Positions 53,338-60,477 of a stretch of 64,000 nt of DNA are shown one piece after another. Under the pieces are notes generated by a model. That model worked only from the letters and a program-made list of their open reading frames with translations. It ran no database searches and was not told the DNA's origin. The translations under genes were made by a program, and so were the position numbers. Numbering within the stretch: the stretch's first letter is position 1; each line of letters begins with the position of its first letter. The DNA is taken from the NCBI GenBank assembly GCA_946411505.1, contig CAMKEG010000002.1, positions 248,001 to 312,000 on the forward strand. The letters run 5' to 3'. Source of the DNA: an uncultured Treponema sp. GTDB taxonomy: Bacteria; Spirochaetota; Spirochaetia; Treponematales; Treponemataceae.

Positions 53338-54051
53338 CTATTCTCCCAATGTTTTTTTTGCAGGAAGCGCCAAAACGCCGCCATCAATTTTTCCGTTTTT
53401 TATCGCTTCTTCTTTTAGAAGGAGATAGGCATTTGCAAAAGTCAACCTTATGTACGGAATAAGATAAATTAAAACAATTCCAAAAGAGGAAAGCGTTAAG
53501 ATAAACCAGCCTATAAAACTAAGAAATAAAAGCGCAAGGTCTTTTTTATGGCCTTCTGTAATTTTTTGACTCATAAGCATGGCCTTTTTTATGCCAATTT
53601 TTGGATTGTCGGCAAGAATGAAGTATGTCTGCGAATATTCTAGCCATTTTATTATGGCGGCAGGAAAAAATATTATGTATAAGATTATTTTTGCGAAAAG
53701 AATCCAGCCGCCAAAAAATCCCAATAGCCACAAAGATTCAATTTTTTCTGGAACGACATCAACTTTTAAAGCTAGCTTTGATTTGGCCATTTCAAGATAA
53801 ACAGAATCTCTGATTAGATAGACAATGTTCGACACTGAAAATGAAATCACGAAAGTAATGATAATTCTAAAAACTAACTTGACTACCAATTGAGACGCCG
53901 TTGCGGCGGATAATGCCAATATCGAAATAGAAGGAAAAAGCCCGGCGCCGCCAGTTTCAAGGCTTAGCGCTAGGAACATTATTAAGAGAAAAAATCTATT
54001 TATGTATAATTGTTTCCTTGCGGCTTTTTTTAGTTCCTTGTTGTTGAGCAT
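53338..54051 (-). CDS. DUF975-family membrane protein (237 aa)
   Basis: Integral membrane protein of the DUF975 family; function unknown. It begins MLNNKELKKAARKQL as most members do, has five to six membrane helices, and carries the family block NPKIGIKKAMLMSQKITEGH followed by LALLFLSFIGWFIL. First gene of a three-gene operon with the charged-linker protein and the MATE-like protein. Confidence 0.8.
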   Translation of the reverse strand: MLNNKELKKAARKQLYINRFFLLIMFLALSLETGGAGLFPSISILALSAATASQLVVKLVFRIIITFVISFSVSNIVYLIRDSVYLEMAKSKLALKVDVVPEKIESLWLLGFFGGWILFAKIILYIIFFPAAIIKWLEYSQTYFILADNPKIGIKKAMLMSQKITEGHKKDLALLFLSFIGWFILTLSSFGIVLIYLIPYIRLTFANAYLLLKEEAIKNGKIDGGVLALPAKKTLGE

Positions 54052-54090
54052 AGTTTTATCCTATCATTATTATTTTTGTTTTTCAATGAT

Positions 54091-55596
54091 TTATTCCACT
54101 TGATAGAACCATAAGCCAGTGTAATTTTTGCCGTTGCGGGAACCGTAGACAGAAAGCGTGTCGATGTCGGCGGGAATCTCTGTTTCCAATTCAAACTTGT
54201 TTCCGTTTTTTGCGAATGGAACTATGCTTCCATCGATTACAATTCCGATTCCTGTAAAGTCTTGCGACTCTACTTCAAAGCGTTGGGTGGAGCCGCGCGG
54301 TAAAATTCCTGCAATTGGCGATATTACATGCGTGTTGCTAGTTTCATTGTAAGAAGTGTAAGTTGTGGGATATTTTACAACGCCATCTCCAAAACCCTTG
54401 TAGCCGTTTGCGGTTTTTATGTCAAAATAAAAGACATGCTCAAAGTTTCCTGTATTTTCGTTCAGCATTTTTAGAATTTTTGTGACGGCGTTGTTGCGCG
54501 GGTAGGCGAACAAGTCTTCGGCAAGATAGTATCGGCCGTTTTCTTGGACCTTAAAATAAGCAGCCTCTAAAAAGTCATATTCCGTTTGGGTGACTTTCTT
54601 TTGGGCTACCAATTGTTGCGCTTGCGGCAAAATTTTTTGCTCAAATTCCGGAATGTAGAATTGCTGCGGATTTTTTACTTCACCGCGATTTCTTGCGTAA
54701 AGGTAAACTCTATGTTGTTTCTCATTTGGAACATCTACATTGACAGTGACTTTGTTTCCTATTCTGTCTGTCCAAATCGCGTTTTGAACAAGCGCGTTTT
54801 TTTCGTCGCGTTCGTACAAGTCGGAAATCACTGAAACCCCAGTTTTGTTCAGCTTAAAGTCAAACATGGTTTCGCCTTCGATTTCGTTTGAATAGTTAGG
54901 AGCGACTTTTCCAAGCGCAAGGCCGTAATCAAAGAATGCGCCCGCAATGTATGGATCTTGGACAAATTGCTCTTTTGTTTTTATTTCCTTTAAATATTGA
55001 TATTCGTTTTTTTCGGGCAAGTGGGAATAGATGAACTGTTCCGGCGTTCTGTAAAGCCATTCAGTGGAGTAGCGCTTGACGAAAGTTTTGTAGTCAACAT
55101 AGCCAGCGTCCCAACAAACGTCAATAAGCTGCCACTTGTTTCCCAAGTTCACGGCGTTCCACTCGTGGTCGGTTTTGTCCAACTTTCCGCGATAGCCAAA
55201 GCCTTTTGAATATCCGTGGATGCCTATAGATTCAATGCCTGCAAGACGGCACATTTCGTTCATAAGGCTTGCGTAGCCAGAGCAAACTCCCTTTTTCTTT
55301 TTGAGCACGCTTTCGTAGTCCTGCTTGCTCACTCGGCCTGAAAAATACATATCGGTATCGTAGGCGATGTTGTCGCAAATCCAGTCGTGCATCGCTTTTA
55401 CTTTTGCGGAATTGCTGGAGGCGTTTGCCGTTAGGTGCTTGACCACTTGCGGCAGTCCTTCTTTTGGTTTTTTGAACACAAGCTCCGCAGTTGGAGCGGG
55501 AACGCTTCTGACTTTTGAATCCATCGTTGCGGAAAAAGCGGAGCTCGTCATGACAGTAATTAAGAACACGGCGATAATAGCGGGCATTTTTTTCAT
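54091..55596 (-). CDS. Secreted transglutaminase-like cysteine protease-fold protein (501 aa)
   Basis: Exported protein with a transglutaminase-like (papain-fold) domain at residues ~60-190. The catalytic triad is visible: Cys in KKGVCSGYASLMNEMC, His in KTDHEWNAVNLGNKW and Asp in LIDVCWDAGY. Such domains in bacteria act as proteases or peptidoglycan cross-linkers. The C-terminal ~300 residues are beta-rich and repetitive in style, perhaps Ig-like. The signal peptide starts at 55596 (MKKMPAIIAVFLITVMTSSA) with TTGGAGG upstream; the longer frame adds 13 unlikely residues. A TTGTGT-N17-TATAAT promoter lies at 55627-55655. Confidence 0.8.
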   Translation of the reverse strand: MKKMPAIIAVFLITVMTSSAFSATMDSKVRSVPAPTAELVFKKPKEGLPQVVKHLTANASSNSAKVKAMHDWICDNIAYDTDMYFSGRVSKQDYESVLKKKKGVCSGYASLMNEMCRLAGIESIGIHGYSKGFGYRGKLDKTDHEWNAVNLGNKWQLIDVCWDAGYVDYKTFVKRYSTEWLYRTPEQFIYSHLPEKNEYQYLKEIKTKEQFVQDPYIAGAFFDYGLALGKVAPNYSNEIEGETMFDFKLNKTGVSVISDLYERDEKNALVQNAIWTDRIGNKVTVNVDVPNEKQHRVYLYARNRGEVKNPQQFYIPEFEQKILPQAQQLVAQKKVTQTEYDFLEAAYFKVQENGRYYLAEDLFAYPRNNAVTKILKMLNENTGNFEHVFYFDIKTANGYKGFGDGVVKYPTTYTSYNETSNTHVISPIAGILPRGSTQRFEVESQDFTGIGIVIDGSIVPFAKNGNKFELETEIPADIDTLSVYGSRNGKNYTGLWFYQVE

Positions 55597-55626
55597 AAAA
55601 ATTCCTCCAAAACTGTAATACCACCT

Positions 55627-55655
55627 ATTATACACCCTAAATTTCTAAAACACAA
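55627..55655 (-). promoter_or_regulatory. Promoter of the transglutaminase gene
   Basis: On the minus strand TTGTGT (55655-55650), 17 bases, TATAAT (55632-55627), about 30 bases before the ATG. It lies back-to-back with the promoter of the XRE regulator at 55736. Confidence 0.65.
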
Positions 55656-55704
55656 CCTTTTATTAGGGTATAGACCTAAAAATAGGATATTTGGTTTGGT
55701 TTCT

Positions 55705-55728
55705 AACCTTAAAGGTTGGGGTTATAAT
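55705..55728 (+). promoter_or_regulatory. Leaderless promoter with AACCTT-A-AAGGTT operator
   Basis: A perfect palindrome AACCTTAAAGGTT (55705-55717) lies in the spacer just upstream of TATAAT (55723-55728). The ATG at 55736 is seven bases after the -10. A repressor bound here would block the polymerase, so autoregulation by the XRE protein is likely. Confidence 0.65.
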
Positions 55729-55735
55729 TGCGGCG

Positions 55736-56077
55736 ATGGACATAAAGAAGATTTTTGGGGCAAATTTGCGGAAATACAGAAAGGAGCGCTCGCTTTCGCA
55801 GGAGCAGCTGGCGGAAAAGGCCGGCGTAAGCGTAAAGCACATTGGCGCCCTTGAAAGCGGCTCGTCCTTTGTGAGCGCGGAATTGCTCCAAGATTTTTGC
55901 GCCGTCCTTGGCGTTCCCGCGCATTTCTTCTTTATGGAAGAAAGTTCCATCGACTTGGCTGGCTTTCCGCTTGGCCAAATCGACCAAATCGTTCACGGCC
56001 TTTTAATCCGCGACGCCAACATCATCAGCAACGAAATCAAGCGAAAAATCCTGGCCTTTTCCTCCTTGGGAAGCTGA
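55736..56077 (+). CDS. XRE-family regulator (113 aa)
   Basis: HTH DNA-binding protein, residues ~5-65: LRKYRKERSLSQEQLAEKAG, VSVKHIGALESGSSFVSAEL. A C-terminal helical region (GQIDQIVHGLLIRDANIISN) probably dimerises. The start is set at 55736 because of the leaderless promoter; the frame opens further upstream across the -10 box. It is divergent from the transglutaminase gene, and the shared palindrome lies between them, so it may control both. Confidence 0.85.
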   Translation: MDIKKIFGANLRKYRKERSLSQEQLAEKAGVSVKHIGALESGSSFVSAELLQDFCAVLGVPAHFFFMEESSIDLAGFPLGQIDQIVHGLLIRDANIISNEIKRKILAFSSLGS

Positions 56078-56080
56078 GGG

Positions 56081-56176
56081 GGTGTTGCGGGGCGCTCCCC
56101 GCAGTGGGGGTAGGCGCAAATGAGGAGCGGCGCGACGAATTGAAGCCGAGGGGGCGGCCGCCCCCGCCAAAATAAT
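56081..56176 (+). repeat. GC-rich hairpin element
   Basis: Contains GCGGGG-CGCT-CCCCGC and, 50 bases on, GGGGGCGGCCGCCCCC, with G-tracts between. The composition is far from the surrounding DNA. It recalls G/C-rich intergenic repeats of other treponemes, but no second copy lies in this window. It may also end transcription of the XRE gene. Confidence 0.45.
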
Positions 56177-56213
56177 CTTTAACCCGCCTAAAAATCTTTC
56201 TTGCCATTGCGCC

Positions 56214-56242
56214 TTGCGCATTCCGTTAAATTCCAATAGAAT
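56214..56242 (+). promoter_or_regulatory. Promoter of the superoxide reductase gene
   Basis: TTGCGC (56214-56219), 17 bases, TAGAAT (56237-56242), 43 bases before the GTG start. Confidence 0.65.
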
Positions 56243-56251
56243 GAAAAAAAT

Positions 56252-56274
56252 GCGCCTGAGCGTTGGCGCTTTTT
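56252..56274 (+). terminator. Leader hairpin with U-run before superoxide reductase
   Basis: GCGCC-TGAGCGTT-GGCGC followed by TTTTT lies immediately before the GGAGGAG ribosome site, inside the transcribed leader. It has the form of an intrinsic terminator and could act as an attenuator. Confidence 0.5.
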
Positions 56275-56284
56275 GGAGGAGAAC

Positions 56285-56656
56285 GTGAAATTTTTTAAAT
56301 GCAAAAAATGCGGAAAGGTGATTGCGGTGATAAAGGCTTCCGCGTGCGGAACTTTTTGCTGCGATGAGGAAATGCAGGAGTTGGTTGCCGGAACTACGGA
56401 CGCCGCCGTTGAAAAGCATGTTCCTGTGGCGACTGTGAACGGAAGCGAGGTCGCCGTCGCGGTCGGTTCTGTGGCGCACCCGATGGAAGAGAAGCACTTC
56501 ATTGAATGGATTGCCGTCGAGTCGGAGCAGGGAATTCAAATAAAGAATTTAAAACCTGGCCAAGAGCCAAAGGCAAGCTTTGCGCTGGCGTCAGGCGACA
56601 AATTTGTCAAGGCCTACGCCTACTGCAACTTGCACGGCCTTTGGGCTTCAAAATAA
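56285..56656 (+). CDS. Desulfoferrodoxin-type superoxide reductase (123 aa)
   Basis: Reduces superoxide to peroxide without making oxygen, a defence used by anaerobes. The N-terminal desulforedoxin domain has four cysteines (FKCKKCGK and GTFCCDEEM) for an FeS4 centre, so it is the 2Fe class, unlike the 1Fe protein of T. pallidum. The catalytic iron ligands are seen in VEKHVPVAT, VAHPMEEKHFIEWI and the Cys/His of YCNLHG. Start chosen at GTG 56285, five bases after GGAGG; an upstream TTG is less plausible. Confidence 0.92.
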   Translation: MKFFKCKKCGKVIAVIKASACGTFCCDEEMQELVAGTTDAAVEKHVPVATVNGSEVAVAVGSVAHPMEEKHFIEWIAVESEQGIQIKNLKPGQEPKASFALASGDKFVKAYAYCNLHGLWASK

Positions 56657-56682
56657 AACCGTATCGTTAGGAGGTTAAAAAA

Positions 56683-58197
56683 ATGGATTCAGTTACAATC
56701 GCAAAATTGTTGGCGTTTGTCATTTACCTTGCGGCGATGGTCTTTGTAGGCCTTTCGAGCGCCAGCAAGAACAACAACGCCTCGGACTTTTTCTTGGGCG
56801 GCCGAAAGCTGGGCCCATGGTTCACCGCCCTTAGCGCGGAGGCTTCGGATTCAAGCGCCTGGCTTTTGATGGGCTTGCCCGGACTTTGCTACCTTGGCGG
56901 ATTCAAGGAAACTTTTTGGACCGCGCTCGGCTTGATTTTGGGAACATACCTCAGCTGGCTTTTTGTAGCCAAGGCTTTGAGAAAGTGTTCAATCGCCTTT
57001 GGCGACTCAATCACGATTCCGGAATTTTTGACCAACCGCTTTAAGGACAAGAGCCGCGTGCTTTCGGTCGTGTCGGTCGTCTTCATCGTTTTGTTCTTTA
57101 CGATTTATGTTGCCAGCGGCTTTGTCGCTTGCGCCAAATTGTTCAACTCCGTCTTTGGACTTCCCTACAACGCGGGCCTTGTTATTGGCCTTGTCGTGAT
57201 TTTGTCGTATACAATCATGGGCGGCTACCTTGCCGTTTGCACGACGGACTTCATTCAGGGAACTTTGATTTTTGTTGCCTTTGTCGTTTCTTCCATCGTG
57301 ATTGTAATCAGCTTGGGCGGAGCGGGGAACGCTATTGGCCAGGCGCATAATTTTATGGGCAAGGCGCTTAACGGCGACTTTGGCGACGAGCTTCTTAAAA
57401 AGTTCACGGCAAACAAAAACTTCAGCGTAACTTCTATCATAAGCGCGATGGCTTGGGGCTTGGGCTATTTTGGAATGCCTCACATAATCGTGCGCTTTAT
57501 GGGAATTAGAAGCAACAAGGAAGTGACAACCGCGCGCCGCGTCGGCATCACTTGGATGATCGTTTCTTACATCGGAACTTTCATCATCGGAACTTTAGGA
57601 ACGGCCTACTTGCTCCCCAACGTTTTGTCGGGCGGCGCGGCGGAAACCGTTTTCAGCGTCACAATGATGAAAATGTATCCTGCCTTTATCGCGGGCCTTT
57701 TCTTGTGCGCGATTTTGGCCGCCTCTATGAGCACCGCCGACAGCCAGCTTTTGGTCGCCTCTAGCGCCGTAAGCCAGGACATTTTCAAGGGCCTAATCAA
57801 TCCCAACGCCGACGAAAAGACTGTCCTTAAAATCAGCCGCGTGACGGTTTTCTTGATCGCGGCCGTCGCCTTTGTTCTTTCGCTTGACCAGACAAGCACA
57901 ATCTTTGGCTTGGTAAGCTACGCTTGGGCGGGCTTTGGCGGAAGCTTCGGCCCCCTGATCTTGCTGGCTCTTTACTGGCGCGGAATCACCAACAAGGGCG
58001 CCATCGCGGGTCTTGTTGTCGGCGGCGTTACGGTTGTAGCATGGCACAATCTTAGTGGCGGAATTTTTGACATCTACGAAATTCTTCCGGCCTTTGTCTT
58101 TAACTTGATTGTCGCCGTCGTAGTGAGCCTTTTGGACAAGAACAAGGACGCCCAGATGCTCGCCGAATTTGACAACTACAAAAAGATGGCGGACTAA
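56683..58197 (+). CDS. putP: Sodium/proline symporter, SSS family (504 aa)
   Basis: Inner-membrane sodium:solute symporter, closest in pattern to PutP. About thirteen membrane helices; landmarks SDFFLGGRKLGPWFTALSAEASDSSAWLL, given here as FLGGRKLGPWFTALSAEASD, then YTIMGGYLAVCTTDFIQG and AASMSTADSQLLVASSA with the Na+ site serines. Proline uptake fits this anaerobe's need for amino acids, but other substrates are possible. GGAGG precedes the ATG. The GNAT gene begins three bases after it. Confidence 0.9.
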   Translation: MDSVTIAKLLAFVIYLAAMVFVGLSSASKNNNASDFFLGGRKLGPWFTALSAEASDSSAWLLMGLPGLCYLGGFKETFWTALGLILGTYLSWLFVAKALRKCSIAFGDSITIPEFLTNRFKDKSRVLSVVSVVFIVLFFTIYVASGFVACAKLFNSVFGLPYNAGLVIGLVVILSYTIMGGYLAVCTTDFIQGTLIFVAFVVSSIVIVISLGGAGNAIGQAHNFMGKALNGDFGDELLKKFTANKNFSVTSIISAMAWGLGYFGMPHIIVRFMGIRSNKEVTTARRVGITWMIVSYIGTFIIGTLGTAYLLPNVLSGGAAETVFSVTMMKMYPAFIAGLFLCAILAASMSTADSQLLVASSAVSQDIFKGLINPNADEKTVLKISRVTVFLIAAVAFVLSLDQTSTIFGLVSYAWAGFGGSFGPLILLALYWRGITNKGAIAGLVVGGVTVVAWHNLSGGIFDIYEILPAFVFNLIVAVVVSLLDKNKDAQMLAEFDNYKKMAD

Positions 58198-58200
58198 CAA

Positions 58201-59214
58201 ATGCCAATCGTCATTAAGCCTCTTCTTCCTGAACAGGAGGAGGAGGCCCTTTTATTTTTACAGCCTTACGAATCTGAATGCGTCAACCTCGCCTCGGAAA
58301 TTTTGCGGGGCACGACGGATTGCTGGCACGTCATATATAACGATGAGGCTTCGCAGACGAGCGGCACGGAAAACGAAAGCAAGCCGGCAATGCTAGATTG
58401 CCGCGTAAGCCGCAACATTCGCGCTCACGACCAAGTTCGCGCGAACAGCGGCAGTGATTTGCAAGGCCAAAAACTCGCCGGCCTTTTTGCCCTGCGAAAA
58501 AAGCGCTCGCTATTCTTTTGCCTGCCCTTTGCCAAATACAAAAGCGCCTTTGACAAAAAAGTTTGCAGCGAGGCGCAGCGGCCCCTGATGGATTTTTTTG
58601 AAAGCCGCGAGCCCTTTTGCATTAACGGAGAAGCGGCCGGCGCCATCTTTTTGCGCAACATCCTAAAGAACAAAAAAAGTCCGATGCGTTCCAGCGTGAC
58701 CAACAAGTATTTTTTGCTCTCGCTCGACCAATATAGCGGAGATGCTTTCCACACCCAAAACTCAGGCGGCGGCTTTGGGGCAGCGGGCGGCTTGCGCGTA
58801 ATCCAAGCGACGGCCGCGGACTACGAGCGCCTCCTGCCCTTAGAGCTGGGCTACCAGCGCGAGGAAGTTGTTCCAAAATCTTTTGACATAAGCGACGCGG
58901 CGCTTGGGGCGGCCTTTAAGCATGAGCTTGGCCAAGGCCTTACGTTCGCGCTGTGTGACGGCGGCCGGCCGATCGCAAAGGCCCGCGTCTCCGCGTGCGG
59001 CCTGCGCCATTGCATGCTCGGCGGCGTTTACACAATTCCCTCCGAGCGCAAAAAAGGCCGCGCGTCTTTTTTGGTCAGGCAAATAATCGCGCGGCAGTCT
59101 TTGGCTTTCAACGGTTTCTGCCTTTACGCCAAGCAAGAAAACGCCGCCGCCCTGGCGCTCTACAAGTCGCTGGGCTTTGTTCCGCGCGGCGAATATTTGT
59201 TGGTGTATTATTGA
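58201..59214 (+). CDS. GNAT-family acetyltransferase with low-complexity insertion (337 aa)
   Basis: N-acetyltransferase, substrate unknown. The C-terminal half (~200-337) is the GNAT fold: AKARVSACGLRHCMLGGVYT, then TIPSERKKGRASFLVRQII for acetyl-CoA binding and ENAAALALYKSLGFVPRGEY. The N-terminal ~190 residues are a divergent, degenerate acetyltransferase-like domain. At 58345-58479 it holds a Ser/Gln/Asn-rich stretch (AHDQVRANSGSDLQGQKLAG) of the same flavour as the insertions in AroK and ApbE. It is three bases after putP, so the two are co-transcribed. Confidence 0.8.
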   Translation: MPIVIKPLLPEQEEEALLFLQPYESECVNLASEILRGTTDCWHVIYNDEASQTSGTENESKPAMLDCRVSRNIRAHDQVRANSGSDLQGQKLAGLFALRKKRSLFFCLPFAKYKSAFDKKVCSEAQRPLMDFFESREPFCINGEAAGAIFLRNILKNKKSPMRSSVTNKYFLLSLDQYSGDAFHTQNSGGGFGAAGGLRVIQATAADYERLLPLELGYQREEVVPKSFDISDAALGAAFKHELGQGLTFALCDGGRPIAKARVSACGLRHCMLGGVYTIPSERKKGRASFLVRQIIARQSLAFNGFCLYAKQENAAALALYKSLGFVPRGEYLLVYY

Positions 59215-59712
59215 TTATTGCTTTGTGTATACAGCTTGGGTGTTTTGGACACTTCTTATTTTATCTTTTGTCGAATTGATTTGTACGCCGGCGGCAAATG
59301 TGTCAATGCTTGCGCCCTCTCCATATCCTCTGTCATAACCAATCGGAAATATTGTTGTGATTTTTTTTGTCGTGTTGTCATAAGTGGCATGACCTCCGTC
59401 AAGCAAGGAGTTGTTCAGTTTGTTCATATAAGCGTCTATTTCAGATTGGCTTTTTGACGAAAGGTCGTATGACATTACATCAGTCATATCGCCTTTGTAA
59501 TTTGAATTTATTACAATCGTTACTCGTTCTGTCGAGCCAAAATCGCAAACCCACGTTCCTATTAAATCCGCCTTGTTAGAAACAGGAAGCCATTCAGTTG
59601 AACTTGGCGGAATGTATGGCGTTAAATTTGAATCGCTTGAATTTGAACATCCGATAAAAGCAATCGATAAAAGCACGGTTGCAACTAACGTAAATTTTCT
59701 AAAAAATTTCAT
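59215..59712 (-). CDS. Small hypothetical lipoprotein (165 aa)
   Basis: Exported lipoprotein with signal LLSIAFIGCSNSS (Cys ~22), followed by a Ser/Pro-rich spacer (SDSNLTPYIPPSSTEWLPVS) and a small beta-rich domain (DLIGTWVCDFGSTERVTIVI) typical of lipocalin-like or DUF-type Treponema lipoproteins. No function known. It is divergent from an XRE regulator, and a 10-bp inverted repeat spans the region between them. Confidence 0.7.
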   Translation of the reverse strand: MKFFRKFTLVATVLLSIAFIGCSNSSDSNLTPYIPPSSTEWLPVSNKADLIGTWVCDFGSTERVTIVINSNYKGDMTDVMSYDLSSKSQSEIDAYMNKLNNSLLDGGHATYDNTTKKITTIFPIGYDRGYGEGASIDTFAAGVQINSTKDKIRSVQNTQAVYTKQ

Positions 59713-59755
59713 AAATTTTCCTCCTTTTTTTTATCCGCCGATGGCGATATATATT

Positions 59756-59825
59756 ACCACTCTATTAAACTTTTGCATAAAAGTCAATCTATTGGTGTAA
59801 TAATAATATCTGCTGATAGAGTGGT
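59756..59825. promoter_or_regulatory. Inverted repeat flanking a divergent promoter region
   Basis: ACCACTCTAT (59756-59765) and ATAGAGTGGT (59816-59825) are perfect inverted copies 50 bases apart. They bracket the AT-rich promoter region between the lipoprotein and the XRE gene and could be two half-operators bound by the XRE protein with looping. Confidence 0.55.
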
Positions 59826-59833
59826 GAAATTTT

Positions 59834-60154
59834 ATGGAAGGCATCGAAGTTAGAAAATTATTCGCCGAAAATTTAAAAACGTTTCGCAAGCAAAAAGGGC
59901 TTTCGCAGCTAAAATTGGCCAATGAAATGCAAATGGCTTTTACTTTTATAAACGACATAGAAAATTGCAAAAAGTGGGTTTCGCCCGAAACAATCGCTCG
60001 TTTTGCCACTTTTTTTGACGTTCCGCCGGCCGCTTTTTTTGCGTCCAAAAAAGACGCGTCGTTCGCTTCCGCCCGCAAAATCGATTTTTTCGCCAAGACA
60101 ATTTCGGAGGAAGTTTCAAAAACGATTTTAAAGGCCGCGCAACGGTTCAAATAA
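59834..60154 (+). CDS. XRE-family regulator (106 aa)
   Basis: HTH protein with the motif KTFRKQKGLSQLKLANEMQM, FTFINDIENCKKWVSPETIA. The C-terminal ~35 residues (ARKIDFFAKTISEEVSKTIL) are helical. It has the same overall plan as the regulator at 55736: XRE domain followed by a short dimerisation helix and a FFDVPPAAFF-type linker. Probably autoregulated and controlling the divergent lipoprotein. Confidence 0.85.
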   Translation: MEGIEVRKLFAENLKTFRKQKGLSQLKLANEMQMAFTFINDIENCKKWVSPETIARFATFFDVPPAAFFASKKDASFASARKIDFFAKTISEEVSKTILKAAQRFK

Positions 60155-60209
60155 AATTTTCAACATTTCATAACTTTCATCATTCTCAAGACCGCGCAAA
60201 AAAAATCTC

Positions 60210-60238
60210 TTGCAAAACGGCCCGACTTGGCGCATAAT
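60210..60238 (+). promoter_or_regulatory. Promoter of the small ORF/NhaC operon
   Basis: TTGCAA (60210-60215), 17 bases, CATAAT (60233-60238). Confidence 0.6.
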
Positions 60239-60245
60239 GCTTAAA

Positions 60246-60284
60246 GGAACGCGCGGCTTTGCAACTGCGGGCTGTCTGCGTTCC
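60246..60284 (+). promoter_or_regulatory. Leader stem-loop before the NhaC operon
   Basis: GGAACGC (60246-60252) pairs with GCGTTCC (60278-60284), enclosing a 25-base GC-rich loop that can form a smaller stem. It lies at the very 5' end of the predicted transcript, 22 bases before the ATG, and could be a stability element or a small riboswitch. I do not recognise a known class. Confidence 0.45.
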
Positions 60285-60306
60285 GCAAATCAAAAAAGGA
60301 GCGTTT

Positions 60307-60468
60307 ATGACAAACCAGGAAGCTGTAAAAGTTCTTAAGGAACTAAAGACTTATTGCGCGGCGAACTCGCTGGACGCGGTTCACTACGCGATTGCGGTTA
60401 TCGAGCATTTGGAAAAGGCCGGGGTGACAAAGCCCTTGGAAGCCGACCTTTCAAAGGCTGCCAACTAG
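60307..60468 (+). CDS. Small helical protein upstream of NhaC (53 aa)
   Basis: Unrecognised. MTNQEAVKVLKELKTYCAAN is followed by an amphipathic helix (DAVHYAIAVIEHLEKAG). GGAG lies upstream of the ATG and the stop is nine bases before the NhaC start, with a GGAGG between, so it is a real, co-transcribed gene. A structural or regulatory partner of the antiporter is possible. Confidence 0.65.
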   Translation: MTNQEAVKVLKELKTYCAANSLDAVHYAIAVIEHLEKAGVTKPLEADLSKAAN

Positions 60469-60477
60469 GAGGACGGA

